From the NCBI GenBank assembly GCA_965279115.1, contig OZ257137.1, positions 6,634,001-6,698,000 on the forward strand: a stretch of DNA of 64,000 nt, read 5' to 3'. The DNA is from JAEUOS01 sp965279115 (GTDB lineage: Bacteria; Pseudomonadota; Gammaproteobacteria; Burkholderiales; JAEUOS01). The notes beneath the pieces were generated by a model. It was not told the origin of the DNA, searched no databases, and worked only from the letters and a program-made list of their open reading frames with translations. This document shows, piece by piece, positions 51,501-63,500 of this stretch. Positions within the stretch are counted from its first letter, which is position 1; the number at the start of each line of letters is the position of its first letter. Made by a program: the position numbers and the translations under genes.

Positions 51501-54500
51501 GCGAGGCCGGCGAGGCTCACGCTGCGCGCGAGCTCGCTGACTTCGCCGTCCAGTGCCAGCGGCGTGACCGCCGCGCTGGCGGCGTCGAAAATCTCCAGGA
51601 CCAGCGAACTCACCGACGCATGATCGGTGATGAGCCCGATACGATCATCCTCCCCGGCGGGCTCGCTCAGCGTGAAGCGGAACCAGTCGACATCGCCCTC
51701 GTCGCCGTCGACGGCGGCATTCGGGCCGCGGTCCAGGGTGAGGCCGCGCAGGCGGAACAGGTTCTGGATGGCCTGCTCATCGCGCAGACGGTAGGCGGTG
51801 TCGCGGGTATCGTTGGCAACGGCGCCGGCGATGCTGCCGGCATCGATGCCGTCCTTCGAGATCAGCGCCGCGAGCGCACCGGCGTCGGTGGTGCTGCCAT
51901 CCGCGGCGACAGCAAACAGTTGCAGGTTGATGCCGTCCAGGCTGGAGGCGCTGTCAACCCGGATCTGCGCGCCCACCGGCGCCGTGCCGCCGAGCGTGAA
52001 GCGGAACCAGTCGCGGTCGTTCGGGCTGTCAAGCGTCAGGCCCTTGAGCGTGGTGCTTTGCGCCAGGCCGGCGGCTTCGCCAACCTGATAGGCAAACCCG
52101 GCAAGATCGTTGCGATTGCCCGATTCGGCCTTGTCCACCAGGATGGCGGTACCGCTCATGATGCGCACGAGATCATCGCCGGCGCCGGCGTCGATCCACA
52201 CGGTTTTCTGCACGGTCGGGCCGACGTAGATGTCGTCGTTGCCACCCAGCGAATCGACCAGGATGACTTCGAAATCCGCCTCCGGCGGCAGCAGCGATTC
52301 CTCGAGCTTGAGCGTGTCGAACTCGAGGTGCTCGAGTTCCTTCTGACGCGCCAGCTTTTGCGCCTCTGTCAGTGTGCTGGGGTCGACGTATGAAACCGTC
52401 GAGTCGGCCTTGTACTTTTCCAGGCCGCCTTCGTCGGCCAGCACCTGGTTGATGTTGAACTGGATGTCCTCGGAATCCCAGACCGGATTGCCGTTGTCGT
52501 CAAGCGCGCCGAAATCCAGGGTCAGCAAGGCCGCAAAGCTGGACAGGTCGCCATTGACCGTGCGACGCGTCACCAGGTGCTTGTCGCGCAAGAGGCCCGG
52601 TTCGGTGACGTAATCGATCTTGATCTCGTCGTCAGCACCGGTGCCGCCGATGTACCAGACCTGCCCGGACTCGCGGGCGTACTCTTTCCATTCCTCGCCC
52701 AGCAGGCCGCCGTCAAGCGACTCGAACAGGCTGCCATCGGCGCGGAACAGGCGATCATCGCCGCCGTTGCCGAACAGGAAACCCACCGTGGTGCCGCCGT
52801 ACAGCTCATCATCTTCCGACGAACCCAGCATGCGGTCCAGGCCGGTGTCTTCCAGGCTGTAAAGGGCGGCCACGCCGGTGACGTCATTGAGCCCATCGCC
52901 GTTCAGGTCGCCGTTGTCGTCGCGAATCTGCCCCTCGGCATCGACATAGACGCCGAACTGGCGCAATTTCATCGTCAGCGAGACACCGCTGGCGGTGGAC
53001 GACAGGGTGAACAGGGTCTTGCCGCCGGAAAGCACGGAGCCGGCGATCACCTGTCCGGAAAGGAGCGTCGCGTTGATCTTGCCGTTGATCAGGTCGATCA
53101 ACTGGCTCAAGGTGGTGAACGACGCGGTCTCCGCCGCGGTGACATTGATGATCACCGCTTCACCGTCGCCAATGGCCAGGGTGAAACTCATGTCGGCGCG
53201 CAAGCGGCCATCGGCCGGTGCTGCATCGATGCCCTTGAGCACCGCCGGCGCACCGGCGCCGCCGGTGGCGCTGCCGGCCACCATGTGCAACTGGCTGACG
53301 ACCGGGTTGGGATCCCGGCTCCACGCGAACAACTGGTTCTCGCCCGGTCCGCCGATCAGGTCATCGGCGCCCTGCCCGCCGAAAATCACGTCCCGTTCTC
53401 CGGACGAACCGGTGGTGCCGCTGTTGCCCCACAGGCGGTCGTTGCCGCCAAAGCCGTAGATCACGTCGCTGCCGTTGCCACCGTCGATACGGTCGCGCGC
53501 TTCCGAGCCCAGCAGGATGTCGTTGCCGGCACCGCCGTCGATGACACCGACGTAGTCGTCGCTGCGGGCGATGAGGTCGGATACATCGAGCTTTTCCACC
53601 GCGCGGCCGGAGTTGTCCAGTCCGTCGCCCTGGCGGAACTCGATGCGGTCGTTGCCGGACAGGCCGGCGACGCGGATTTGCTCCACCAGCGGTTTGCCAA
53701 CGGTCTGGCCGGCGGTCGGCGCAGCGCGCCATGGCATGAAGATGTCGCGGCCGTTGTAGTCGAAGTACAGGACGCCCTGCCCGTATTCATCGTCTCGACC
53801 CGCGGCCGTCTGGCCGACGATGATGGTGTCGCCCACCACTGGCGTGCCCAGCACCATCAGGATGTCGGTGGCGTTGTCATCGATGACGTCGGCGAACTGG
53901 TCGTTGCCGAAATGCCCGTCGATGGTGTCGCCGAACTGGGTGTAGAGCGGGCTGACGTCGCCGACGATCAGGTCGATGCCGCCGCCGCCGTACAGGGTGT
54001 CAATACCGTCCTGCCCTTCCAGCCAGTCGGTGTCGCCACCGCCCCAGGCGATGTCCGCACCGCCGCCGCCGAAGATCTGGTCCTCACCGGAGCCGCCATG
54101 GATCTCGTCGTTCGCACCGCGCGTGTCGGCAAAAACATTGCGGGCGTAGGTGGGCCCGGCAAGGTAGTCGCCGTGCAGATAGTCGTTGCCGGAATCGCCG
54201 ATCAGTACATCCTGGCGCACGTTGCCGTACAGCCAGTCGCCGCCGGCGCCGCCGTGCAGTTCGTCGCCACGCAACTGGTACTCCGCTGCCAGTTGCAACG
54301 GGCTCGCGGCGACCGTGACCGCGCCCCAGGCATACAGGAAGTCGATGCCGTCACCACCGAACAGGCGCTGCCCGCTGGTGCGTTGCACCTTGTCGCCAAC
54401 CTCCGCCGCCGCCAGCGTGCTCCCGGTCGGCCCGCCGAACAGGTAGTCGCTGCCGCCATCGCCGTACAACTGGTCGAAGCCCTCGTCACCGCGGATCACC

Positions 54501-57500
54501 GGGTTGGGAGCCTTGACGCTGTAATCGCCGCGCAGGTTGTCGTCGTTGGCGCCGCCGCGCACGATGTCGTTGCCGCCGCCGCCTTCAACCTCGTCATTGT
54601 TGACGCCGCCGTCCAGATAGTCGTCGCCGGCGCCACCGATCAGGAAGTCGGAACCCCCCTGGCCGAATATCCAGTCGGAATCCGCGCCACCGTCGATGAC
54701 GTCGTTCATGTCCGTGACATTGACGTCGAGGTCGGCCTTGAGCGTGGCGAACTCATCCGGCAGCGCCGAACGGATACGGGCGCTCACACCGTCGTCGATC
54801 GAACTGCCATCGATGGATTGCCCCAGAAGCGCCACCGGCGTGATGCGCGGTGGCGTCACCCCGGTGGGATAGATGGTCTCGTTCTCGTCCCAGGCCGGCG
54901 GGTTGGTGAAATTGATCGGGTTGTCCGCGTCGAAACCGCCGAGACGCGCGTCTTCCACCTGGCCGAAGATCAGGTCCCGGCCTCCCTCCCCCAGGAGGTC
55001 ATCGTCACCCAGGCCGCCGATGATGATGTCGTTGCCGGCTCCGCCGCGGATCAGGTCGTCGTCGTTGCCGCCGTCGATACGGTCGTTGTTGGCGCCGCCA
55101 TCGATGGTGTCGTCGTCGTTGCCGCCCTGGATGTTGTCGTTGCCGGCATCGCCGAAGAGCACATCGAAGCCGTCGCCGGCGACGATGGTGTCGTCGCCGC
55201 CACCGCCGTGAATGATGTCATCGCCGTCATAGCCGAAGACCAGGTCGTTGCCGCTGCCGGCGTTGATGGTGTCGTTGCCGTCGTCGGCATCGCTCAGGTC
55301 GACATTGAATGGCAGGGTGCGTTCGTTGGCGATGGTGTCATCGCTGATGACGCCGTCGCCGACGATGACATTGTTGCCGCCCGCGGTGGTGATGGTGTCG
55401 GAATCCGCATTGCCGCGGATCACGCTGTTGCCGACGCCGGCAACGATCACATCGTCGCCCGCGGCGCCAAGGATGAAATGGTTGCCGTCGCCGGCGGTGA
55501 TATGGTCGGCGCCCGCATGGCCGAAAAGTCGGCTGTTGCCGTCGCCGACGGTGATGGTATCGGCCGCACCGGCGCCCGACAGCACCACCACGCCCGCCAC
55601 CAGATCCGCGTCGCCGTAGACCCGGCTGTTGCCGTTGCCCAGCGTGATGGTGTCGCTGCCGGCGTCGCCGTAAACGTCGCTGTTGCCGTTGCCGGCGGTG
55701 ATGTCGTCGTTGCCCACATGGCTGCGCACCAGCATGTTGCCGTTGCCCAGCACGATGATGTCGCGCGCGCCGTCAGGCGAGACGCTGTACACCCCGCCGA
55801 CCACGATGGCGTCGCCATGGATCTCGCTGTTGCCGTCGCCCAAGGTGATGCGATCGGTCCCGCCGCCGCCATAAACCTTCTTGCTGCCGTTGCCGCCGGT
55901 GATCGTGTCGTCGCCGGCCTGGCCGTGGACGGTATCCGCGTCATTGCCAATGGTGATCCGGTCCCCCGCCGCCGCACCGGTGTTTTCGCCGTCGCGGTCA
56001 TCACCGTAGACGAGGTTGCTCCCTGCGCCACCGTCAATGGTGTCGGCGCCGCCGCCGCCATAGATGCGGTCGCCATCGCTTTCACCGAAGATATTGTCGT
56101 TGTCCTGATCGCCGAACAGCTGATCGACGCCGGTGCCGCCGCGAATCGTGTCGTTCCCCAGGCCGCCATGCACGAGATCGGCACCGGCGTCGCCGTACAA
56201 CATGTCCGCGCCATCGCTACCGGTGATGGTGTCGTCGTTGTCACCACCCCAAATCGAGTCGTTGCCACGGCTTCCGTTGAGCACGTCGAAGCCCGCTTCG
56301 CCGCGGATCTGGTCGAGCCCGCCGCCGCCATCGACGGTATCGTTGCCGCCACCCGCGAATATCCGGTCTGCGCCGCGATGACCGTAGATCAGGTCGGCGC
56401 CACCGGTTGCGCTGCTGGTGTTCTCGATCGCCGCGATGTTGAAATACGCGTTCGCGACATTGAATGTGATGAGCGTACCGTCGCCGATGATGATGTCGGC
56501 GCCGCCGGGTTCCGTGTCCGGATCCGCGCTGCGCGGATCCAGGTCGCCGCCCAGCTTGTCATTGCCGCCACCACCGACGATCAGGTCGCCGCCCGCCCCG
56601 CCGATGACCACGTCGGCACCGCCGCCGAAACCGGAAGCCTTGACCGTGAGGCCGTCTTCGCCGAACTTGGCGTCGTCGGCGAACACCACGTCATTACCGC
56701 TCTTTGCATCGATGATGTCGTTGCCCAGGCCGCCGATGATGATGTCGTCCTGGTCGCTGCCAAAGACCTCGTCGTCGCCGGCACCCGCGTCGATGCGCGA
56801 CTTGCCGCCCAGGCCCACCTTGATGACGTCGTTGCCGGCGCCGCCTTCGATGTCGAACTGGATGGCCGACGTGACCCCCGAGAGGTCGATGACATCGTCC
56901 CCTTCACCGCCTTGCGCGATGATCAGGCTGGTGACGTCGTATTCCTGCGCCTCGTCGTAGGCGACGTCCAGGTCCGGGGACCATACCCGCACTGTGTCGG
57001 CATCGACCTGCTCGACGAAAATCTTTTCGCCAATGTCGGATTCGTTGCCCTCCAGGCGCTTCTCGGCGAATTCGCCGATGTTCAGGCGCAGCACGCCGTC
57101 GCCGAGCTCGTCGGCCAGGGTCGGCTTGCGGGTGAACGGGATGTCGAAGTTGACCAGTTCGATACGCGGCGTGATGACCCACTCCTCGTCGATCGAGAAC
57201 AGCAGCAGGTCAACCTTGAGGTAGGCGAACAACTCCGCATAGACCAGTCCGCTGACGTCGAAAATCGCCAACGGCGCCAGCGCCGGGTTGCCGTACTTGG
57301 CTTCGTTGAGGAAGTTGGTTGCCAGCTCGTACAGACGGACCTTGCCATCCTCGTCCGGATCGTGGAGGTCGAACTGGACCTCGAATCCGAGTCGCCCGCC
57401 AACGCCGGCCTGGGCCACCAGCAGGTTGATCTCGGCGGCGGCGCCCAGACTGCCATACAGCGTAACCACCGGGACTTCGCTGCTGAGATACAGGCCGTTG

Positions 57501-60500
57501 AACAGGCTTAAGGGGTCGCGGAAGTCACTGTCGAAAAAGTCGCGCAGGCCAAGCGTGTCGTAGCCGAACGCCGGAGGGTCGAGAGTGGCGCCCAGTGTTC
57601 CGAAGATGCGCACGCCCAATGGGCCGTAGATGACGAAGAATTGCGAATACGTCAGCTCGAACGACAAGGGCGGCAGGTCGATTTCGACCAGCGACGGGTT
57701 CTCGCCCATCAACAACCCGAACAGTTGCGAGGGGTCCTGGAAGATCGGGAAGGAGATGAAGTCGCCAAGGTCCCCGTTGGCAAGACCGTTGGTGAAATTC
57801 TTGGTGGTCTCGGAGCTCGATCCCGGCGTTGTGCTGATGCCGTCCAGCGAACTGAGCAACTCGTCGGTATCAATATCGGGCGGCGCGACGCTGCCGCGGT
57901 CGAAATTGCTGTCCCAGATGGCGTTGCTGATCCCGCCATCGATGTCGAAAATGGTGAAATCACCGAAATTGAGGATCAGGCTGCCGACCTCGGCCGGATC
58001 GGGAATCGCGTTGATGAACGAGATGACGTCGGCGATGGCATAGATCAGCCCTGCGTCGACGTATCCGGTGGATGCCGCGAGGTCGAGCAGCGTATACGGC
58101 TCGCCGGCGAGGTCCGAGATCACCGGGATCGGTGCGGTCAGCACATCAATGAGCGGCTGCAGCGGTTCCGTGAACTGCTTGACCTGCTCGACAATCGGCG
58201 ACAGGAAGTCCGAGATGAAGGTGCCGAGGTCGATCCCAACGTCCTGGAACTCGACCAGTTTGAGGCCGTCGGCGACGGCATCGCCAAGCCCGTCCAGCCC
58301 CACCAGCACGCCCGCATCGCGGTCGCCCACCGCCCATTCAAGAACGAAATCACCGACGATCTTGGGGAAAACGGTATCAGCGCCCGGAACCAGGTCGCTG
58401 TTGAGCTGGAGCTCCATGCCGATGTCGACCTTGGCTTCCGCCGCCACGCCGATGTCGATCTCCAGGTCATTAAGGTTGTTGAAGCCGATGCGTGTACCGC
58501 CGCTCTTGTTGCGCACGTCCACGCCGAAAGTCGCGCCGAGGCCGGTGAGGGGGTCGCCCTGCCCGTCCACATTGGTGTCGGCATCCAGTTGCAGGAAGCC
58601 CAGCTTGCCGGTAAGTCCGGCACCGGTCAGGTCGACATCGAGGTTGACTTCCAGTTCGTTGGTGTCCGACACATCGATGTAGAAGCCGCCGCGGCTGATG
58701 CCCACGCCAAAGCCGAGATCGAACTGCCAGTCGCCGGTGACATCCAGCGAACCGCGGGTTTCGAAACCCAGACCCGGGACGCCGAGATCGAAATCCAGCC
58801 CCACCCCGGCATCGACCAGGACGCCGCCAAGCTTGAGGTTCCACTGCATGTAGACATCGGTGGGCGCGACGCCCGGGTCGTCGACGTTGGTATCGAGCGC
58901 GATGTCGTGGATGTCGATGTGACCGTCGTCGTTGCGGTCGGCCAGGATGTGCAGCGTGTTGTGCAGCAAGTTGAACAGTTGCTGCGAGATGTAATTCTGG
59001 TCCGGCACGGCGGCCGATTCGACCGCGTCGCGCAGGCCGGCGATAAAGCCCTCGCGGAAGTCCGCGATGACGTTGGCGGCGTCGCCGAGCTGGTCGCCGA
59101 TGATGGGTACGGCAAACCCGCCGAGCTGGCCGCTGAAGGTGTCTTCGAGCAGGCCGAGGAAGCCGTCGACACCATCGATGATCAAGAGCAGGTTGTCGAG
59201 CGCGCTGAATTGCGAGAAATCAATGTTGAAAATGTCATCGGGTATGAGCAGGAAGTCGTCGGCAATCGCGGCCGGATCGGTGAGCGTGCCACTGACCTCC
59301 AGGCCGCCGTCGAGCGAGAGCGACAGCTCGCCGCCGATGAGGATGTCGCCGGTATGGGTGGACTCGTTGGGCAAATACACCGGCAGCTCGCCATTGACCT
59401 CGCCGGATACACCGAGGTCGAGCACGTCGCCGAAATTCGACAATGCCTCCGTAAGCAGGATGCGGCGGTTGTTGCCGGTGCCGTCCGTCATGGCGGCGCT
59501 CTTCAGGCCGACATCGATGTCGGCGGTGATCTCCGCCTCGCCATCCTTGATCCGCGCACCCAGGCCGCCGAGGGCTGCGGTGAAATTGATGTTCTCCGCA
59601 GCCGCGCGCAGCGCGACGTCGTCGCCCTTGTTGCCGGGCGTGTTGTTGACATCCAGCCCGCCATGGATGCCGGTGTCCTCGAACAGCCAGAAGCTGTCCA
59701 GGTCGTTGAGGTCGATACCGACCGCCAGGCGCATGTTGAGTGCGCCATCGGCACGCAGATTTGCGTTTCCGGACAGGTCGATGACGTCCGAGGCGATCGG
59801 CAGCGCAAGGTCGATCGGCAGGGAAGAAGAGAACTGCGGCGAGAAATTCAGGTCGATGCGCAGGATGCTGCCGTCAACCACGTCGAGCGACAACAGGTCG
59901 CTCGACTGCGGCATGCCGAGGGCTTCCTTGAGCTTGGATTCGAGCACCTGGACGGTGGCGGCCGGGTTGGCCTCGACTTCCTCGAGCGCGTCGGCAAAGT
60001 CGCTGGCGAAGGCCAGCAGGTCCGACAGGCTGACGTTGATGACCGGAATGTCGGCCTGGAGGAATTCGAGCTCCTCGAACTGCACCAGGAAATCAACCAG
60101 CGCCTGTAGCGCGGCGAGAATGTCGGCAAAGCCGACGTCGTCGAAATTGACCAGATCGTCAAAGCCGCTGGTTTCGATCTCGTAGGCGCCCGGCACGCCG
60201 TTGATCAGGTCGCCGAGGTCGTTGATGGTGAGGGTCAGGCGCGGATCGGCCTCGGTGTTGATGCCCGGGAATGCCGGGTTGATGTCGACCGCGAAATCGA
60301 GCGTGCCGCTGCCGTCGATTTCCGGGCCGTCGATGAAATCGCCGACATTGCCGATGTTGTCGATCAGGCTCTTGAGGGTGATCCTTGCGTTGGGATCGAA
60401 GTCCGGCGCACCGGGCGGCTTCAGGCCGATGGAGACCGTGCCGGTGAGATCGGCCTCGCCGGACGCTTCGATGCCGACAAAACCGAACTGCGCGGTCGCC

Positions 60501-63500
60501 TCGACCGCACTAGGCGTCGAGAAAGCCAGGCTGGCCGCGGCACGCGCGTTCTGCAGGAACAGCCGTTCCATCGGGTCGACACCGCCCAGCAGGCCGCTTT
60601 CGATACGGTCTTGCGGTGGAACCTCGTCGCCGGTCGGCGCGCCGCCTTCGGGCGCCAGCACGATGGCGCGCAGGATCCCGAGGTCGGTCGCGGCATTCGA
60701 GCCAAAGGCGTTCTGGATCAGGAAGGTGCCGGTCCCGCCGGTAGTATCGAGCAGGAGCAGGCGGGTGTTCTCGTGCGAGAACTGCACGTCGACCTTGCCG
60801 CCGGTGCCGGTCTCGATGGCCGAAACAACAGCACCGAGGGTGGTGGCCCCGTCAAGCACGATGTTGTGCACGGCGCCGTCACGGGTGGTGATGACGAGGT
60901 CGACCGAGGTGCCCGTTTTGGAGGCAGCCAGGCCCAGTTCGCTGACCGCGTTGCCGCTGGCGGTGATGCTGAGGGAGGTCGCCGGCAACAGGGTCTTGAA
61001 CAGCAACTTTTTGCCCAGCGAACCGACTTCGATCTTGCCATCCAGGTTGGTGGCATCGACGGCCCGTTGCACGTCGACCACCAGGTCCATGATGTTGCGG
61101 TTGGTGCGCAGGTCCGTGCCCGAAACCGTCACCGCGGTGTTGGTGCCGTTCAGGTTGACGTTGAACACCGCATTGTCGGCCGAGCGGCCGACCAGCCCGG
61201 GCACGGTGGCCTTGAGCTTGTAGACACCGCCATCATTCACGGCCGTCTGGCTGGCGGCGAAACCGATCTCGCGTACCGCCGGGTTGCTCGACGGCGCCGT
61301 GAGCTTAAGCGAGGTGGTGCTCCCATCGCCGCTGAGTACGATCTGGTCGTCGGCGAGGTTGTCGGCCGTGCCCTTGTTGTCGACGCTGACGGTGACCTTG
61401 CCGTTCAGGGAAGTCGCGGCGATGGCGGCGCTGATATCGGCCGCCAGGTCGGCGATGGTGACGTTGGCTTTTGTGGATGCAAACGGCAACAGGATCTCGA
61501 CCGGCGCGGCGCCGTTGCGCTCGAGCTTGAAGGCCGCATCCTCGGAAAGCCGGCCATAGGTGGTGCGTGCCTCGCCCGCGGCGGAAACCACCAGCGTATC
61601 GCTGAAGCTGACGCCGTCCTTGAGGGTCGACAGCAACGTGCCGTTGGTGAGTTCGACCGCGCCCTCGTTGCCCATGTAGATGCCGATGGTCAGCGACAGC
61701 CCGCCGCCGGCCGACAGGCGGATGTTTCCGGAGGTGCTGATCTCGGCCAGCGGCGCGAGGTCGAGCAGGTCGAAGTCGAGCGGCAGGTCGAGCTGGCCGA
61801 AGTTCGACGTGCTGTCCACGTCCCCGAGTTCGAGGTTGATGGTCAGCGTCTGGTCGGCGGCGTTGTACTGGACGATGTCGCCGGCGCCGAGAATGGTGAC
61901 CATGCGCGCGGCCAGTTCCTGCACCGTGCTGAAGGTGGCCTGGTTGTTGGCGTCGAGCAGCTTGTTGGTGCCGGTGGCGGCATCGCTGTCGTCGTGGTCG
62001 TCGTAGAGCACCGCGTCGGCGAAAAGGTCGGCGAACTTGAGCACCTCGTCGAGCGCCGGCCCCACCAGCGGCACCTGGGTGGCGTCGAAGCTGTTCTGCA
62101 TGCTCTCGAGCCAGTCGGCGATCTGGCCAAGCAGGCCGATCAGGGTGCCGGCGTCCATGTTGGTGAAGTTCGCCAGGCTGTTTTCAAGCAGGTTCGGGAC
62201 GACTACGTTGATGCTGTCGGGATCCGTGACGTCCGGCCAGTCGAGGGTGATGGCGGTGTCCGGGCCGGCGACGATGCCGAGGAATGGCGCGCTGACCGGC
62301 AGGTTGAGGCTGGCGCTGCCGGTGAATGACGCCTGCGGCGTTCCGAGAGCCTGCAACAGTTCACCTAGGTTGATGCGCCCGTCGGCGGGCGTCGGGTCAC
62401 CGAGCGAGAGCGCGAAGGAACCAGTCGCCTCGGCGCTGCCGTCGACGATGCCGATTGAAAGAAAGCCGAAGCGCGCATTGGCGTCCAGGTCGGCCGCAGT
62501 AGCGTTGATGGTGGCCGTGACATTCGGATTGCGGATGAATATCCAGCTGCCGGGATCGCCCGGATGCGCCAGCAGGTCATCAAGATCGATACCGACTTTC
62601 AGGGAAACGTCGAATCCCGCTTCTACCGAGGCCTGACTGCTGATGTCGAGATCGGCGAGGCCGCTTTCCAGATCGAAGCCGACGTCAAGCGTGTCGGTGG
62701 TCTGGACCGACTTGCTGAAATTGAGGTCGAACGTGATCTCGCGGGTCGCGCTGTCGTAGTCAAGACCCAGGGATGCTGGGTCGACTCCGAGCCCTCTGGC
62801 GAGTTGCAACACCATGTCCTGCATGGAGCCGAAATTGGCGCTGCCGGAGAAACCGTTGGTGAGCGGGCTGATCACACGATCGTTGACCGCCTGCACCACG
62901 TCGATGACCTGCCCCAATGAATCCTGCAGAAGCGGAATGTCGACGCCATTGAAGGCGACGGAGAAATCGCGGATCGTCTCAAGCTGGTCGAGCACCTGTT
63001 GAGGACCGACGCGCAGGAAATCGATGACGGTCTGGCCCAGACCGGCACTGGCTGTCACGTTGACATTGGTGGGCTGGCTGATATCAGCCCAAGTCAGTAT
63101 CAATTCAGCACCGGCAAGATCGATGAAATCAAGATCCGCACCGAGAGCCGCAGCCTTGGCGGACAGGTGCAGCGTAATGTCGTTTTGCGCTGCATTCCCG
63201 CCTGCGCTGATCTCGGCTTTGTTGCCCAGACTGGCGCCGAGATCACCCAGGCGCAGCTTGCCATCGCCGCCCGGATCAACCAGATTTACCTGGAATCGGA
63301 CATCATCGTCGACGCTCAATTCCTCGGCGCGTACGACGACATCGAGGAAGCCGAAGCGGCCCTGGGCGGTCGCGTTACCGGTGGCGCTTATGTTGCGTAC
63401 CAGAAGCTCGTTCGCTGACGCCGCCGTGTCGACAAAAAATCCGTCCGCGTCTATGCCCAGTCTCAGGTCAACCACGACCTCCATGCCAATGTCGAGCAAT

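Larger units (their letters stand above)
34690..61600 (-). repeat. About ten scattered flagellin-IN-like modules
   Basis: A module of about 70-110 residues with the pattern N-T-S-[IL]-x-[DQ]-L-x-x-[DQ]-[IL]-x-x-A-[IV], then G-K-[VIL]-x-V, G-x-x-L-x-[FL], S-[LV]-x-[IV] and often L-G-F/L recurs. Approximate places: 61.60-61.24, 61.24-60.91, 60.91-60.66, 53.25-52.95, 50.76-50.47, 43.06-42.72, 42.69-42.36, 42.35-42.00, 36.61-36.26 and 35.03-34.69 kb. Several begin with an A-P-A-D-G-R-L lead. The pattern resembles the flagellin IN motif. The coordinates given span all copies. Confidence 0.6.
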
